Shown here one piece after another: positions 45,431 through 54,511 of a stretch of DNA of 64,000 nucleotides. Position 1 is the first letter of the stretch, and each line of letters opens with the position of its first letter. The translations under genes were made by a program, and so were the position numbers. The notes beneath the pieces were generated by a model. The model made no database searches. It saw only the letters and a list, made by a program, of their open reading frames with translations, and had not been told where the DNA came from. The stretch is from contig NZ_CP018846.1 in assembly GCF_002025705.1 (NCBI RefSeq), positions 4,393,501-4,457,500 on the forward strand, written 5' to 3'. This DNA is from Pseudomonas putida. GTDB taxonomy: Bacteria > Pseudomonadota > Gammaproteobacteria > Pseudomonadales > Pseudomonadaceae.

Positions 45431-46126
45431 ATGCAGCATACGGTTGCACCGGTCGGCATCGTTCGCTCCTGCTTCAAGGAGAAGTTCGCCATCCCGCGCC
45501 AGCCCCAGCTGGCGCCCGCGGCCCGCGGGGTGCTGGAGCTGCTGCCGCCGTTCGATCAGGGCGATGCGGTGGCCGGGCTGGAGCAGGTCAGCCATGTCTG
45601 GTTGCTGTTCCTGTTCCACCAGGCCCTGGAAGACAAGCCACGCCTGAAGGTGCGCCCACCTCGCCTGGGCGGCAACAAGAGCATGGGCGTATTCGCCACC
45701 CGCGCCACTCACCGGCCCAACGGCATCGGCCAATCGGTAGTGCGCCTTGAGGGCGTGGAGCCAGGGCGCCTGCTGCTGTCCGGGATCGACCTGCTGGACG
45801 GCACGCCGGTACTGGATATCAAGCCGTATGTGCCCTACGCCGACAGTGTTGCCGGGGCAAGCAACCTGATGGCCAGTGATGCGCCGGCCGCGATTGCCGT
45901 TGGCTGGAGCGACACTGCCCTGCCCCAGGCCCACGAGCATGGGCTGCGGCTTGGCGAGCCGTTGGTGGAGCTGATCGAGCAATGCCTGGCGCAGGACCCG
46001 CGCCCGGCCTATCAGTTACCACCGCCGGAACGGGTTTACGGGGTGAAGTTCTGGGACGTGCAGGTGCGCTGGCACTACCCGCAACCGGATCAGATCCAGG
46101 TGCTGGAAGTTGTTCGGGAAGATTGA
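45431..46126 (+). CDS. trmO: tRNA (t6A37) N6-methyltransferase TrmO
   Basis: A 231-residue enzyme of the TsaA/YaeB family that methylates N6-threonylcarbamoyladenosine 37 in certain tRNAs using SAM. Visible are APVGIVRSCFKEKFAIPRQP, ATRATHRPNGIGQSVVRLEG, and LDGTPVLDIKPYVPYAD. The ATG at 45431 is chosen; a GTG at 45425 directly after the previous stop is also possible. Confidence 0.93.
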   Translation: MQHTVAPVGIVRSCFKEKFAIPRQPQLAPAARGVLELLPPFDQGDAVAGLEQVSHVWLLFLFHQALEDKPRLKVRPPRLGGNKSMGVFATRATHRPNGIGQSVVRLEGVEPGRLLLSGIDLLDGTPVLDIKPYVPYADSVAGASNLMASDAPAAIAVGWSDTALPQAHEHGLRLGEPLVELIEQCLAQDPRPAYQLPPPERVYGVKFWDVQVRWHYPQPDQIQVLEVVRED

Positions 46127-46145
46127 TATCACCACCTTGCAGGCA

Positions 46146-46180
46146 TAAAAAAACGCAGACTCGGGTCTGCGTTTTTTCTT
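46146..46180. terminator. Bidirectional terminator between trmO and fpr
   Basis: AACGCAGAC pairs with GTCTGCGTT, loop TCGG, with A-run and T-run on either side. Confidence 0.88.
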
Positions 46181-46190
46181 TGCGTTCGTC

Positions 46191-46970
46191 TTACTTCTCG
46201 ACGAAAGCTCGCTCGATCAGGTAGTCACCCGGCTCGCGCATGCGTGGCGACACCTTCAGGCCGAAGCTGTCGAGCACTTCGCTGGTCTCGTCGAGCATGC
46301 TCGGGCTGCCGCAGATCATTGCACGGTCGTCTTCTGGGTTGATCGGTGGCAGGCCGATATCGCTGAACAGCTTGCCACTGCGCATCAGGTCGGTCAGGCG
46401 GCCCTGGTTTTCGAACGGCTCGCGGGTCACAGTCGGGTAGTAGATCAGCTTGTCACGGACCGACTCGCCGAAGAACTCGTTCTGCGGCAGGTGTTCGGTG
46501 ATGAACTCGCGGTAGGCCACTTCGTTCACGTAACGCACACCGTGAACCAGGATCACTTTTTCAAAGCGCTCGTAGGTTTCCGGGTCCTGGATGACACTCA
46601 TGAACGGCGCCAGGCCGGTACCCGTGCTCAGCAGGTACAGGTGCTTGCCCGGTTTCAGGTCGTCAAGGACCAGGGTACCGGTTGGCTTCTTGCTGATGAT
46701 GATCTCGTCGCCTTCCTTCAGGTGCTGCAGCTGCGAGGTCAGCGGGCCGTCCGGGACCTTGATGCTGAAGAACTCCAGGTGCTCTTCCCAGTTCGGCGAA
46801 GCGATGGAATAGGCGCGCATGAGCGGACGGCCGTTGTCCTGTTGCAGGCCGATCATCACGAACTGACCGTTCTCGAAGCGCAGGCCCGGGTCGCGGGTGC
46901 ACTTGAAGCTGAACAGGGTGTCGTTCCAGTGGTGCACACTGAGGACACGTTCGTGGTTCATGTTGCTCAT
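46191..46970 (-). CDS. fpr: Ferredoxin-NADP+ reductase
   Basis: A 259-residue FAD enzyme that passes electrons between NADPH and ferredoxin or flavodoxin. It has RAYSIAS for FAD binding, STGTGLAPFMS for NADP binding, and a C-terminal FVEK, as in the bacterial subclass. The start at 46970 has AGGAG eight bases upstream. In P. putida, fpr is induced by oxidative stress through the LysR-type regulator encoded divergently, which is the arrangement here. Confidence 0.95.
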   Translation of the reverse strand: MSNMNHERVLSVHHWNDTLFSFKCTRDPGLRFENGQFVMIGLQQDNGRPLMRAYSIASPNWEEHLEFFSIKVPDGPLTSQLQHLKEGDEIIISKKPTGTLVLDDLKPGKHLYLLSTGTGLAPFMSVIQDPETYERFEKVILVHGVRYVNEVAYREFITEHLPQNEFFGESVRDKLIYYPTVTREPFENQGRLTDLMRSGKLFSDIGLPPINPEDDRAMICGSPSMLDETSEVLDSFGLKVSPRMREPGDYLIERAFVEK

Positions 46971-47088
46971 CTAAAGGGCTCCTGAAGAAAAACGCAGCGC
47001 GCAAGACGCGCAGTTGCGCGATAGTTTAGGGGCAGCCACAATATCTGTTAACTGAATTATCAAGATATGTGTTATCGGTTATATAGAT
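46971..47088. promoter_or_regulatory. fpr-finR divergent control region
   Basis: 118 bases between divergent starts. It holds an inverted pair ATATCTG...CAAGATAT at about 47040-47067, a plausible LysR-type site, and AT-rich sequence next to finR. finR has no clear ribosome site before its ATG. Confidence 0.55.
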
Positions 47089-48015
47089 ATGCGATTTACA
47101 CTTCGTCAGCTTCAAGTATTCGTCGCCGTGGCCCAGCACCAGAGTGTGTCGCGGGCGGCCAGCGTGCTCGCGCTTTCGCAATCGGCGGCGAGCACTTCCA
47201 TCACCGAACTTGAGCGGCAATCGAGCTGCCAGTTGTTCGACCGTGCCGGCAAGCGCCTGGCCCTCAATGCCCTGGGCCATCAGTTGCTGCCCCAGGCTGT
47301 GGCACTGCTCGACCAGGCCAAGGCCATCGAAGACCTGCTTAACGGCAAGTCCGGCTTCGGCTCGCTGGCGGTCGGCGCCACGCTGACCATCGGTAACTAC
47401 CTGGCCACCCTGCTGATCGGCAGCTTCATGCAGATACACCCGGAGAGCCAGGTCAAACTGCATGTGCAGAACACTGCGCATATCGTGCACCAGGTCGCGC
47501 AGTACGAAATTGATCTGGGTCTGATCGAAGGTGATTGCAACCACCCTGACCTGGAAGTGCAGCCGTGGGTCGAGGACGAGCTGGTGGTGTTCTGCGCACC
47601 GCAACACCCACTGGCCAAGGCCGGGCGCGCCGATGTCGAGGCCCTTTCGCAGGAGGCGTGGATCCTGCGCGAGCAGGGTTCCGGCACGCGCCTGACCTTC
47701 GACCAGGCCATGCGTCATCACCGCACCAGTTTGAACATCCGCCTGGAGCTGGAGCACACCGAGGCGATCAAGCGTGCCGTGGAGTCGGGCCTGGGTATCG
47801 GCTGCATATCCCGACTGGCCCTGCGCGATGCATTCCGTCGCGGCAGCCTGGTACCGGTGGAGACGCCGGAGCTGGACCTGATGCGCCAGTTCTACTTCAT
47901 CTGGCACAAGCAGAAATACCAGACCTCGGCGATGCGTGAATTCCTGGCGTTGTGCCGCAACTTCACTGCGGGCTTTACCCGCAGTGATGAAATCGTCTTG
48001 CCAGCGATCGCTTAA
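47089..48015 (+). CDS. finR: LysR-family regulator FinR
   Basis: A 308-residue LysR-type regulator: helix-turn-helix near residues 18-37 (VSRAASVLALSQSAASTSITELE), then a substrate-binding domain with VGATLTIGNYLATLL and VESGLGIGCISRLAL. The divergent fpr gene identifies it as FinR, the activator of fpr under superoxide stress in P. putida. It ends by overlapping the dgkA stop codon on the other strand by two bases. Confidence 0.9.
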   Translation: MRFTLRQLQVFVAVAQHQSVSRAASVLALSQSAASTSITELERQSSCQLFDRAGKRLALNALGHQLLPQAVALLDQAKAIEDLLNGKSGFGSLAVGATLTIGNYLATLLIGSFMQIHPESQVKLHVQNTAHIVHQVAQYEIDLGLIEGDCNHPDLEVQPWVEDELVVFCAPQHPLAKAGRADVEALSQEAWILREQGSGTRLTFDQAMRHHRTSLNIRLELEHTEAIKRAVESGLGIGCISRLALRDAFRRGSLVPVETPELDLMRQFYFIWHKQKYQTSAMREFLALCRNFTAGFTRSDEIVLPAIA

Positions 48016-48377
48016 AGCAGGATCACGCCCCACACCAGCGCGACCATGCTCAGCGCCACCAGCTGCGCGGCGCTGCCCATGTCCTTGGCGTTCTTCGACA
48101 ACGGGTGGCGTTCCAGCGAGATGCGATCGATGGCTGCCTCCACTGCCGAGTTGAACAGCTCGACGATCAGGCCGAGCAGGCACACGGCGATCATGATTGC
48201 CCGCTCCGCGCGGCTGACCGGCAGCCAGAAGGCAATCGGGATCAGCAGCACGTTGAGCAGCACCAGCTGGCGGAAGGCGGCCTCACCCTTGAAGGCGGCG
48301 CGCAGGCCGTCCAGCGAGTAGCCGGCGGCGTTGAAGATGCGTTTCAGGCCGGTCTGGCCTTTGAATGGCGATGTCAT
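48012..48377 (-). CDS. dgkA: Diacylglycerol kinase DgkA
   Basis: A 121-residue inner-membrane enzyme that phosphorylates diacylglycerol. It has an N-terminal amphipathic part, three membrane segments, and the active-site signature VELFNSAVEAAIDRIS. The gene sits beside erdR as in P. aeruginosa. Confidence 0.95.
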   Translation of the reverse strand: MTSPFKGQTGLKRIFNAAGYSLDGLRAAFKGEAAFRQLVLLNVLLIPIAFWLPVSRAERAIMIAVCLLGLIVELFNSAVEAAIDRISLERHPLSKNAKDMGSAAQLVALSMVALVWGVILL

Positions 48378-48450
48378 GTGAGTCACTTCACAACAGAAAG
48401 GCCAGCAGACTAGTGCGGCACGGGTCAAAAAAGCGTGAATCCAGGTATTT

Positions 48451-49101
48451 TCAGTTGCTGGCAACCGATTCAAGTTGTTGCAGCAACAGCGCGGCCTGGG
48501 TGCGGGTGCGCACTCCGAGCTTGCGGAAGATAGCCGTTACGTGGGCCTTGATGGTCGCTTCCGACACACTCAGCTCATAGGCGATCTGCTTGTTCAGCAA
48601 ACCTTCGCAGACCATGGTCAGCACGCGGAACTGCTGCGGGGTAAGGCTGGCCAAACCTTCGCTGGCGGCCTTGGCTTCGGCCGAGACATCGACCTTTTCA
48701 AAGGCCTGCGGTGGCCACCAGACGTCGCCATCGAGCACTTTTCTCACAGCATCCTGAATGACTTCAAGGCCGCTGGACTTCGGAATGAAGCCGCTGGCAC
48801 CGAACTCGCGGGACTTGACCACCACGGCGGCCTCTTCCTGCGCCGAGACCATCACCACCGGAATCTGCGGGTACTGGCCGCGCAGTAGGACCAGCCCGGA
48901 GAAGCCATAGGCACCTGGCATGTTCAGGTCCAGCAGGACCAGGTCCCAGTCGGCTTTTTCGCTCAGGCGGGTTTCCAGTTCAGCGATGCTCGCCACTTCA
49001 ACCAGGCGCACATCCGTGCCCAGGCCGAGGGTAACGGCCTGGCGCAGAGCGCTACGAAACAGCGGGTGGTCATCGGCTATCAGGATTTCGTATGTGGCCA
49101 T
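48451..49101 (-). CDS. erdR: LuxR-type response regulator ErdR
   Basis: A 216-residue regulator with an N-terminal receiver domain (ILIADDHPLFRSAL; phospho-acceptor Asp in LVLLDLNMPG) and a C-terminal LuxR helix-turn-helix (NKQIAYELSVSEATIKAHVTAIFRKLG). Its place beside dgkA matches erdR, an orphan regulator of acetate and ethanol metabolism genes in pseudomonads. No sensor kinase adjoins it. Confidence 0.88.
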   Translation of the reverse strand: MATYEILIADDHPLFRSALRQAVTLGLGTDVRLVEVASIAELETRLSEKADWDLVLLDLNMPGAYGFSGLVLLRGQYPQIPVVMVSAQEEAAVVVKSREFGASGFIPKSSGLEVIQDAVRKVLDGDVWWPPQAFEKVDVSAEAKAASEGLASLTPQQFRVLTMVCEGLLNKQIAYELSVSEATIKAHVTAIFRKLGVRTRTQAALLLQQLESVASN

Positions 49102-49280
49102 CGATCTATGGATCCTGTTCTATGCCAGGCGCATGCGGGGTAGTGAGGCGCCTGGCGGGGAATCGGCGCCAAGGATGCCGAGCACGGCTGCAGGTGGTCA
49201 AGTCAACTACCCTGCCGTCTCGCCCACCCTGGCTGCCAGCCCCGTCATTATGAACCAAAGTGGGACTTATGCCCCTTGGA

Positions 49281-49991
49281 CTATAGGAAGGTATGCAAAC
49301 GCTGGTGGGTGTCATCCTGATCATCCAGCGCAAGACGACGCTTGCCGCTGAGGTAATGCAGGCTGAACACGTCCAGGTAGGCATCCAGTGCCTGGGAAGC
49401 CAGATTGTCACCCGCCAGGTCCAGGCACATGGCAGCCACTTCGGCAGTGCAGAAATGGTCGTCGCGTTTGGACCGGCGCAGGCGATATCGCGACATCTGC
49501 TCGGCTTGCAGGCTCAGCACCGGGAAGCGATCAAGATACGGGCTCTTGCGGAACATCTTGCGGGCTTCGGTCCAGGTGGCATCGAGCAGGATGAATAGCG
49601 GGCGCTTGCCGGGTTCACGCGCAACCTCGCTGACTACCCGCTCTTGGGCAACGAATTCGCCGGGGAAGACGATATAGGGCTGCCACTGCGGGTCGTCGAG
49701 CAACGCCAGCAGGCGCTCGTCCACCGAGGTGCGCAACCAGCCGAAGGCCGACGTGTCTTCGATCAGGTCGGCGATCAGCCAGCCAGTGTTGGTCGGTTTT
49801 AATGGCTCGGTGTCATGCATGATCAGGCACACCCCGGAGTCGGCCTGCACCTTGGGCTTCCACGCACACAGGCAGTGGGTGGCGATCACCCGGCAATCGG
49901 GGCAACGCTCGGCGCGCGAACCACGGGCAATGAAAGGCTTGATGCTGCGCGCCAGGCGCTCGGCACGCAGGCGTGCTACCGCATGGCTCAT
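49281..49991 (-). CDS. DTW-domain tRNA-uridine aminocarboxypropyltransferase (TapT-like)
   Basis: A 236-residue protein of the DTW family, which includes the enzymes that add the acp group to uridine 47 of tRNA. The N-terminus has CPDCRVIATHCLCAW, a zinc-type cysteine cluster, and the core has LLDATWTEARKMFRKSP with the DxTW motif. The start at 49991 (MSHAVARL) is preferred over 50048. E. coli-type assignment is by family only. Confidence 0.85.
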   Translation of the reverse strand: MSHAVARLRAERLARSIKPFIARGSRAERCPDCRVIATHCLCAWKPKVQADSGVCLIMHDTEPLKPTNTGWLIADLIEDTSAFGWLRTSVDERLLALLDDPQWQPYIVFPGEFVAQERVVSEVAREPGKRPLFILLDATWTEARKMFRKSPYLDRFPVLSLQAEQMSRYRLRRSKRDDHFCTAEVAAMCLDLAGDNLASQALDAYLDVFSLHYLSGKRRLALDDQDDTHQRLHTFL

Positions 49992-50216
49992 GCTGGCAAG
50001 CCTGTGGAGGGGTTGTGACTGGACACTGCAGGGACTCGGCAGAAGCAAAGCGCCAGTCTATCAGAGCAGGCGCCATTTGGCCGTGCAGCGGAGCCAATCG
50101 GTCCCTTATAATCGACATCTTTGGCCGCCGTGAACTTGCCTGCGATGCAGCGGGTTTCATGGAACGCCCGCCGCCGGCGCATGTCAAAGCGCCAGTCATC
50201 GAACCAGGAGAGATTC

Positions 50217-50636
50217 ATGCTGCGTTTTATCGTCCCGGCCCTGAGCCTGTTGCTCACCCTGCCACTGGCAGCCCAGGCTGCCTCCAAGCAGGAGTTCGAG
50301 CTCAACAAGCTGCTGCAGAAGGTCGCCACGGAAAGCAGTGTCGGCACACCACGCGCCATCAACGAAGACATTCTCGATCAGGGCTATACCGTTGAAGGCA
50401 AGGCGCTGGTCAACCACCTCAGCGTACGTGCCGAGCATGCGGCACGCATGCAGCAAAACCCGGCGCAAGTCCGCAGCCAGTTGGGCGACAGCGTGTGCCG
50501 CAACAGTGGTTTCCGTAACCTGATGTCCAAAGGTGCGGTGATGGTCTATCGCTTCAGTGTTTACAAGACCAACCAGCCGGTGATGGACCAGGCCTTCGAT
50601 GCTGCCAGCTGCACCGCCGGCAACAAGAAGAAGTAA
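50217..50636 (+). CDS. PA3611-family exported protein (quorum-sensing-regulated virulence factor family)
   Basis: A 139-residue protein with a signal peptide (about 1-21, AQA-ASK). The mature domain includes KLLQKVATESSVGTPRAIN and two cysteines (VCRNSGF, ASCTAG) that may pair. It fits the P. aeruginosa PA3611 family, whose gene also lies near recA. The family name comes from regulation in that species; the role here is unknown. The start at 50217 has AGGAG six bases upstream. Confidence 0.8.
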   Translation: MLRFIVPALSLLLTLPLAAQAASKQEFELNKLLQKVATESSVGTPRAINEDILDQGYTVEGKALVNHLSVRAEHAARMQQNPAQVRSQLGDSVCRNSGFRNLMSKGAVMVYRFSVYKTNQPVMDQAFDAASCTAGNKKK

Positions 50637-50840
50637 CTAGATAACCCGCTCCACTTCAGCGCGCCGCGGCTCTTCGTCGGCGCGCATCTCCGCCAGCAAC
50701 GCCTGCACATAGCGTGACTGGCACTCAAGTGCTGCCAGCCTGCGGCGGCACTCTGCTTCCAGGCTCACATGGTGATCCTGGGCTGCATTTTCCAGCTGCT
50801 GATAGAGCTGCCGGTCTACCTCGATGACCAAGCGATGCAT
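50637..50840 (-). CDS. Small Arc/FitA-type ribbon-helix-helix protein
   Basis: A 67-residue protein whose start, MHRLVIEVDRQLYQQLENAAQDHHVSLEAECRRRL, fits a ribbon-helix-helix DNA-binding fold as in FitA or Arc antitoxins. AGGAGG lies seven bases before the ATG at 50840, a strong ribosome site. No PIN-domain or other toxin gene adjoins it. It converges with the PA3611-family gene with no gap between the stops. Confidence 0.75.
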   Translation of the reverse strand: MHRLVIEVDRQLYQQLENAAQDHHVSLEAECRRRLAALECQSRYVQALLAEMRADEEPRRAEVERVI

Positions 50841-51132
50841 ACCGCCACCTCCTGCATCGACACGTTTCGCTTCTCCAGTTAACCAAACCCTCACCGAGGC
50901 TGTTCGCAGCCCGACGAGTGGCCACGGTGATCGCGCCTGCACGATCAGGCGCTACGGTCTAGATTGATAGCGAGGACCCGCAAATCGACAAGATCCTGCA
51001 CCACGGCCTTGAAGGCCTACTGCAATGCTCGAGATGCACACTCGAGTCACGGCAGCCAGCGACACACGTAGTGTCGCGGCCGAGCCACATCATCGGCCCG
51101 GTCAGAGGTTTTGCTGCAGAAGGAGACGTTGA

Positions 51133-52251
51133 ATGCCTTATCAATCGAATGAACACCTGTTCAATCACTTCAGGGATCACAACATCGACCTGAGCAACAT
51201 CGACCAGCAACTGCAACTGGTCGCACCGGACAGCCCCAACCTGCCGCTGTACCGCGACATGATGCTCACGGTCTTGCGCATGGCCCATGACGACAGCGAC
51301 CGCTGGAACGCCAAGATCACCTTGCAGGCCCTGCGCGAACTGGACCACTCGTTCCGCATGCTGCAGCGCTACCGGGGGCGACGCAAAGTCACCGTGTTCG
51401 GCTCGGCACGCACCCCCGTGGAACACCCGATGTACGCCCTGGCTCGCGAGCTGGGGGCAACACTCGCCCGCTCCGAGCTGATGGTCATTACCGGGGCCGG
51501 CGGCGGCATCATGGCGGCGGCCCACGAAGGCGCCGGCAGTGATCATAGCCTGGGCTTCAACATCACCCTGCCTTTCGAGCAGCACGCCAATGCCACGGTG
51601 GATGGTACCGACAAGCTGCTGCCCTTCCACTTCTTCTTCATTCGCAAGCTGTTCTTCGTCAAGGAAGCAGATGCCTTGGTGCTCTGCCCCGGTGGCTTCG
51701 GCACCCTGGATGAAGCGCTAGAAGTTTTGACGCTGATCCAAACCGGCAAAAGCCCGCTGGTGCCGGTGGTACTGCTGGACTCACCGGGTGGCACGTTCTG
51801 GCGCGATTGCCTGGCGTTCATCAGCCACCAGCTCGAGGAAAACCGCTACATCCTGCCAAGCGACCTGAAACTGCTGCGTCTGGTGCACAGCGCCGATGAA
51901 GCCGTTGAGGAAATCAACCAGTTCTACAGCAACTATCACTCCAGTCGCTGGCTGAAGAACCAGTTCGTGATCCGCATGCACCATCGGCTCAGCGAGGCCG
52001 CACTGCATGACATCCAGGAGGGGTTTGCCGACCTGCGCCTGAGTGGCCGTTATCACCAACACGCCGATAGCGGCGCCGAACACGAGGTGGGCAATTTCAG
52101 CCATTTGACGCGGCTGACCTTTGCCTTCAATGGTCGTGACCAGGGGCGACTACGGGAGTTGGTCGACTTCATCAACCTGCCGGAAAACTGGGCCAAGCCA
52201 GAGCCGATGCATACCACCCAGCGGGCGCGGGAGGCACTGAAGGTCAGTTGA
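51133..52251 (+). CDS. LOG-family protein
   Basis: A 372-residue protein with a central lysine-decarboxylase-like Rossmann fold. KVTVFGSAR, ITGAGGGIMAA and the signature PGGFGTLDEALEVL mark the LOG family, of which some members are phosphoribohydrolases acting on nucleotides. It is longer than the ~190-residue plant-type LOGs, with extra N- and C-terminal parts. AGGAG lies seven bases before the ATG. Confidence 0.88.
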   Translation: MPYQSNEHLFNHFRDHNIDLSNIDQQLQLVAPDSPNLPLYRDMMLTVLRMAHDDSDRWNAKITLQALRELDHSFRMLQRYRGRRKVTVFGSARTPVEHPMYALARELGATLARSELMVITGAGGGIMAAAHEGAGSDHSLGFNITLPFEQHANATVDGTDKLLPFHFFFIRKLFFVKEADALVLCPGGFGTLDEALEVLTLIQTGKSPLVPVVLLDSPGGTFWRDCLAFISHQLEENRYILPSDLKLLRLVHSADEAVEEINQFYSNYHSSRWLKNQFVIRMHHRLSEAALHDIQEGFADLRLSGRYHQHADSGAEHEVGNFSHLTRLTFAFNGRDQGRLRELVDFINLPENWAKPEPMHTTQRAREALKVS

Positions 52252-52271
52252 TCGCTGCATGATGCGGTCGT

Positions 52272-52303
52272 TGTAGGAGCGGCCTTGCCGGGGCGCTCCT
52301 ACA
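52272..52303. terminator. Hairpin between LOG gene and recX
   Basis: TGTAGGAGCG pairs with CGCTCCTACA. It resembles short Pseudomonas REP-like hairpins and lies between convergent genes. Confidence 0.65.
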
Positions 52304-52316
52304 GGACAATGCAGGG

Positions 52317-52787
52317 TTAGTAATCGTCCAGATCCCGGCCACTGAGTAGGCGGCCGATCATGTCCATGGGGAAACCGCGGTAGGCAAGGAAGCGGGTCTG
52401 CTGGGCGCGACTTCGTGGATCTTGGGGGCGCGGCCCCGCGAATTTGCGTTGCCAGGTATCCCGCAAAAGTGCCGCCCAGTCCACTTCGCTTTCACGCAGG
52501 GCCTGTTCGATATCACTTCGGTTCAGCCCGCGCTGACCAAGCTCCTCGCGAATGCGCGCAGGACCATAGCCGGCACCGGAACGGTATCTGATAAAGCTCT
52601 CGAGATAGCGGGCTTCGCTAAGTAGCCCTTCTTCGGCGAGCCGATCGAGCGCAGGCTCGATCAGTTCATCCGGGGCACCGCGCTGACGCAACTTGCGCGT
52701 CAGCTCGACGCGACCATGCTCGCGGCGCGCGAGCAGGTCCATGGCTGTCCGCCTGACGGCGACGGGGGTGTCGAGTACGGCGGACAT
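52317..52787 (-). CDS. recX: Recombination regulator RecX
   Basis: A 156-residue helical-repeat protein that modulates RecA filaments. It has AMDLLARREHGRVELTRKLRQRG at the N-terminus and YGPARIREELGQRGL in the middle, both typical. The start at 52787 (MSAVLDTP) leaves 11 bases after recA, so the two are co-transcribed and read-through decides the RecX level. Confidence 0.93.
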   Translation of the reverse strand: MSAVLDTPVAVRRTAMDLLARREHGRVELTRKLRQRGAPDELIEPALDRLAEEGLLSEARYLESFIRYRSGAGYGPARIREELGQRGLNRSDIEQALRESEVDWAALLRDTWQRKFAGPRPQDPRSRAQQTRFLAYRGFPMDMIGRLLSGRDLDDY

Positions 52788-52798
52788 ACCAGCAGCTA

Positions 52799-53866
52799 TC
52801 AATAACCGGCGTCGGCGTCGGCTACGTCGTCTGCGTTGGCGTCAGCAGCAGCGGCCTTGCCGGCCTCGGCTACAGCACCGGCCTTGAGCAGCTTCTCGCG
52901 AATCTGCTTCTCGATCTCGGCGCCAACAGCAGGGTTTTCTTGCAGGTACTTGGCCGCGTTAGCCTTGCCCTGGCCGATCTTGTTGCCTTGATAGGCATAC
53001 CAGGCACCAGACTTCTCCACCAAGCCTTGGGAAACACCCAGGTCGATGATTTCGCCGTTGCGGTAGATACCCTTGCCGTAGAGGATCTGGAACTCGGCCT
53101 GACGGAACGGAGGCGAGACCTTGTTCTTGACGATCTTGACGCGGGTTTCGCTGCCCACCACCTCGTCGCCTTCCTTGACCGCGCCGGTACGGCGGATGTC
53201 CAGGCGCACCGAGGCGTAGAACTTCAGGGCGTTACCACCAGTGGTGGTTTCCGGGCTACCGAACATCACGCCAATTTTCATACGGATCTGGTTGATGAAG
53301 ATAACCAGGCAGTTGGCGTTCTTGATGTTACCGGTGATTTTGCGCAGCGCCTGGGACATTAGACGGGCCTGCAGGCCGACGTGCATGTCGCCCATTTCGC
53401 CTTCGATCTCGGCCTTCGGTACCAGTGCAGCCACGGAGTCGACGATGATCACGTCAACGGCGTTGGAGCGCACCAGCATGTCGGTGATTTCCAGGGCCTG
53501 TTCGCCGGTGTCCGGCTGCGAAACCAGCAGGTCGTCGACGTTGACGCCCAGCTTACCGGCGTATTCAGGGTCGAGGGCGTGTTCGGCGTCGACGAAGGCG
53601 CAAGTAGCGCCGTTCTTCTGGGCTTCGGCGATGACCGACAGGGTCAGCGTGGTTTTACCCGAGGACTCCGGGCCGTAGATTTCGACGATACGGCCTTTTG
53701 GCAGACCACCGATGCCGAGCGCGATGTCCAGGCCCAGGGAGCCGGTGGAAATGGCCGGGATACCCTGGCGCTCGTGGTCGCCCATGCGCATGACCGCGCC
53801 TTTGCCGAATTGGCGTTCGATTTGACCCAGGGCCGCAGCCAAGGCGCGCTTCTTGTTGTCGTCCAT
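52799..53866 (-). CDS. recA: Recombinase RecA
   Basis: A 355-residue recombinase and LexA co-protease. Walker A reads GPESSGKTT; ALDPEYAGKLGVNVDDLLVSQPDTGEQAL and the L2-loop region NALKFYASVRLDIRR are typical. The C-terminus is Ala/Asp-rich and acidic. The start at 53866 (MDDNKKRAL) fits; the frame to 53878 adds four residues. A LexA box lies about 45 bases upstream. Confidence 0.98.
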   Translation of the reverse strand: MDDNKKRALAAALGQIERQFGKGAVMRMGDHERQGIPAISTGSLGLDIALGIGGLPKGRIVEIYGPESSGKTTLTLSVIAEAQKNGATCAFVDAEHALDPEYAGKLGVNVDDLLVSQPDTGEQALEITDMLVRSNAVDVIIVDSVAALVPKAEIEGEMGDMHVGLQARLMSQALRKITGNIKNANCLVIFINQIRMKIGVMFGSPETTTGGNALKFYASVRLDIRRTGAVKEGDEVVGSETRVKIVKNKVSPPFRQAEFQILYGKGIYRNGEIIDLGVSQGLVEKSGAWYAYQGNKIGQGKANAAKYLQENPAVGAEIEKQIREKLLKAGAVAEAGKAAAADANADDVADADAGY

Positions 53867-53910
53867 TGAAATCCTCACGTGTTCGACTTGGCCCTGAACG
53901 GCCGGAATAC

Positions 53911-53926
53911 CTGTATAAGTAGCCAG
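53911..53926 (-). promoter_or_regulatory. LexA (SOS) box upstream of recA
   Basis: CTGTATAAGTAGCCAG fits CTG-N10-CAG and lies between recA and the cinA-type gene. Confidence 0.85.
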
Positions 53927-53970
53927 TATTATTCCACAGGCAAGCGCGCGAGCAAACCCCTGTCGTCGAT

Positions 53971-54453
53971 TTACTCGGCACCAAGCTGTAACAAGCCGTC
54001 TAACGCGGCGATCACCGTCTGTCGGCGCACGGCTTCGCGGTCACCGTCGAAGTGCCGGCGCTCGCTGCTCACGTGGCTGCCGTCGGCCCAGGCGAGCCAC
54101 ACCGTCCCTACCGGTTTGGCCGGCGAACCGCCGTCCGGCCCGGCCACGCCACTGACGGCAACGGCAAAGCGTGCGCCGCTGGCGGCCTGGGCACCCCGGA
54201 CCATGGACTCGACCACTTCCTGGCTGACCGCGCCCACTTCGGCGAACAGCGCCACGGGCACGTTCAGCTGGCGGGTTTTCTGGGCATTGGAATAGGTCAC
54301 GTAACCGACCTCGAACCAGGCCGAGCTGCCAGGTACACGGGTAATGGCCTCGGCGATGCCACCGCCGGTGCAGGATTCGGCAGTGGTCACCTGGGCGTTG
54401 AAGCGGCGCAGGTGTTCGCCGAGGCGGGTGGAGAGAACGGTGATCGGGTCCAT
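53971..54453 (-). CDS. pncC: CinA C-terminal-type nicotinamide-nucleotide amidase
   Basis: A 160-residue stand-alone CinA_C domain protein that deamidates nicotinamide mononucleotide in NAD recycling. TTAESCTGGGIAEAIT and VSGVAGPDGGSPAKPVGTVW are the family blocks. The start at 54453 has AAGGAG six bases upstream. It stands just upstream of recA, the usual pseudomonad order, and downstream of the tail module. Confidence 0.92.
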   Translation of the reverse strand: MDPITVLSTRLGEHLRRFNAQVTTAESCTGGGIAEAITRVPGSSAWFEVGYVTYSNAQKTRQLNVPVALFAEVGAVSQEVVESMVRGAQAASGARFAVAVSGVAGPDGGSPAKPVGTVWLAWADGSHVSSERRHFDGDREAVRRQTVIAALDGLLQLGAE

Positions 54454-54511
54454 GACGAGCTCCTTCAAGATTGCGCACCACCCTACCACCCTGACACCAC
54501 CAGACAAGAGA

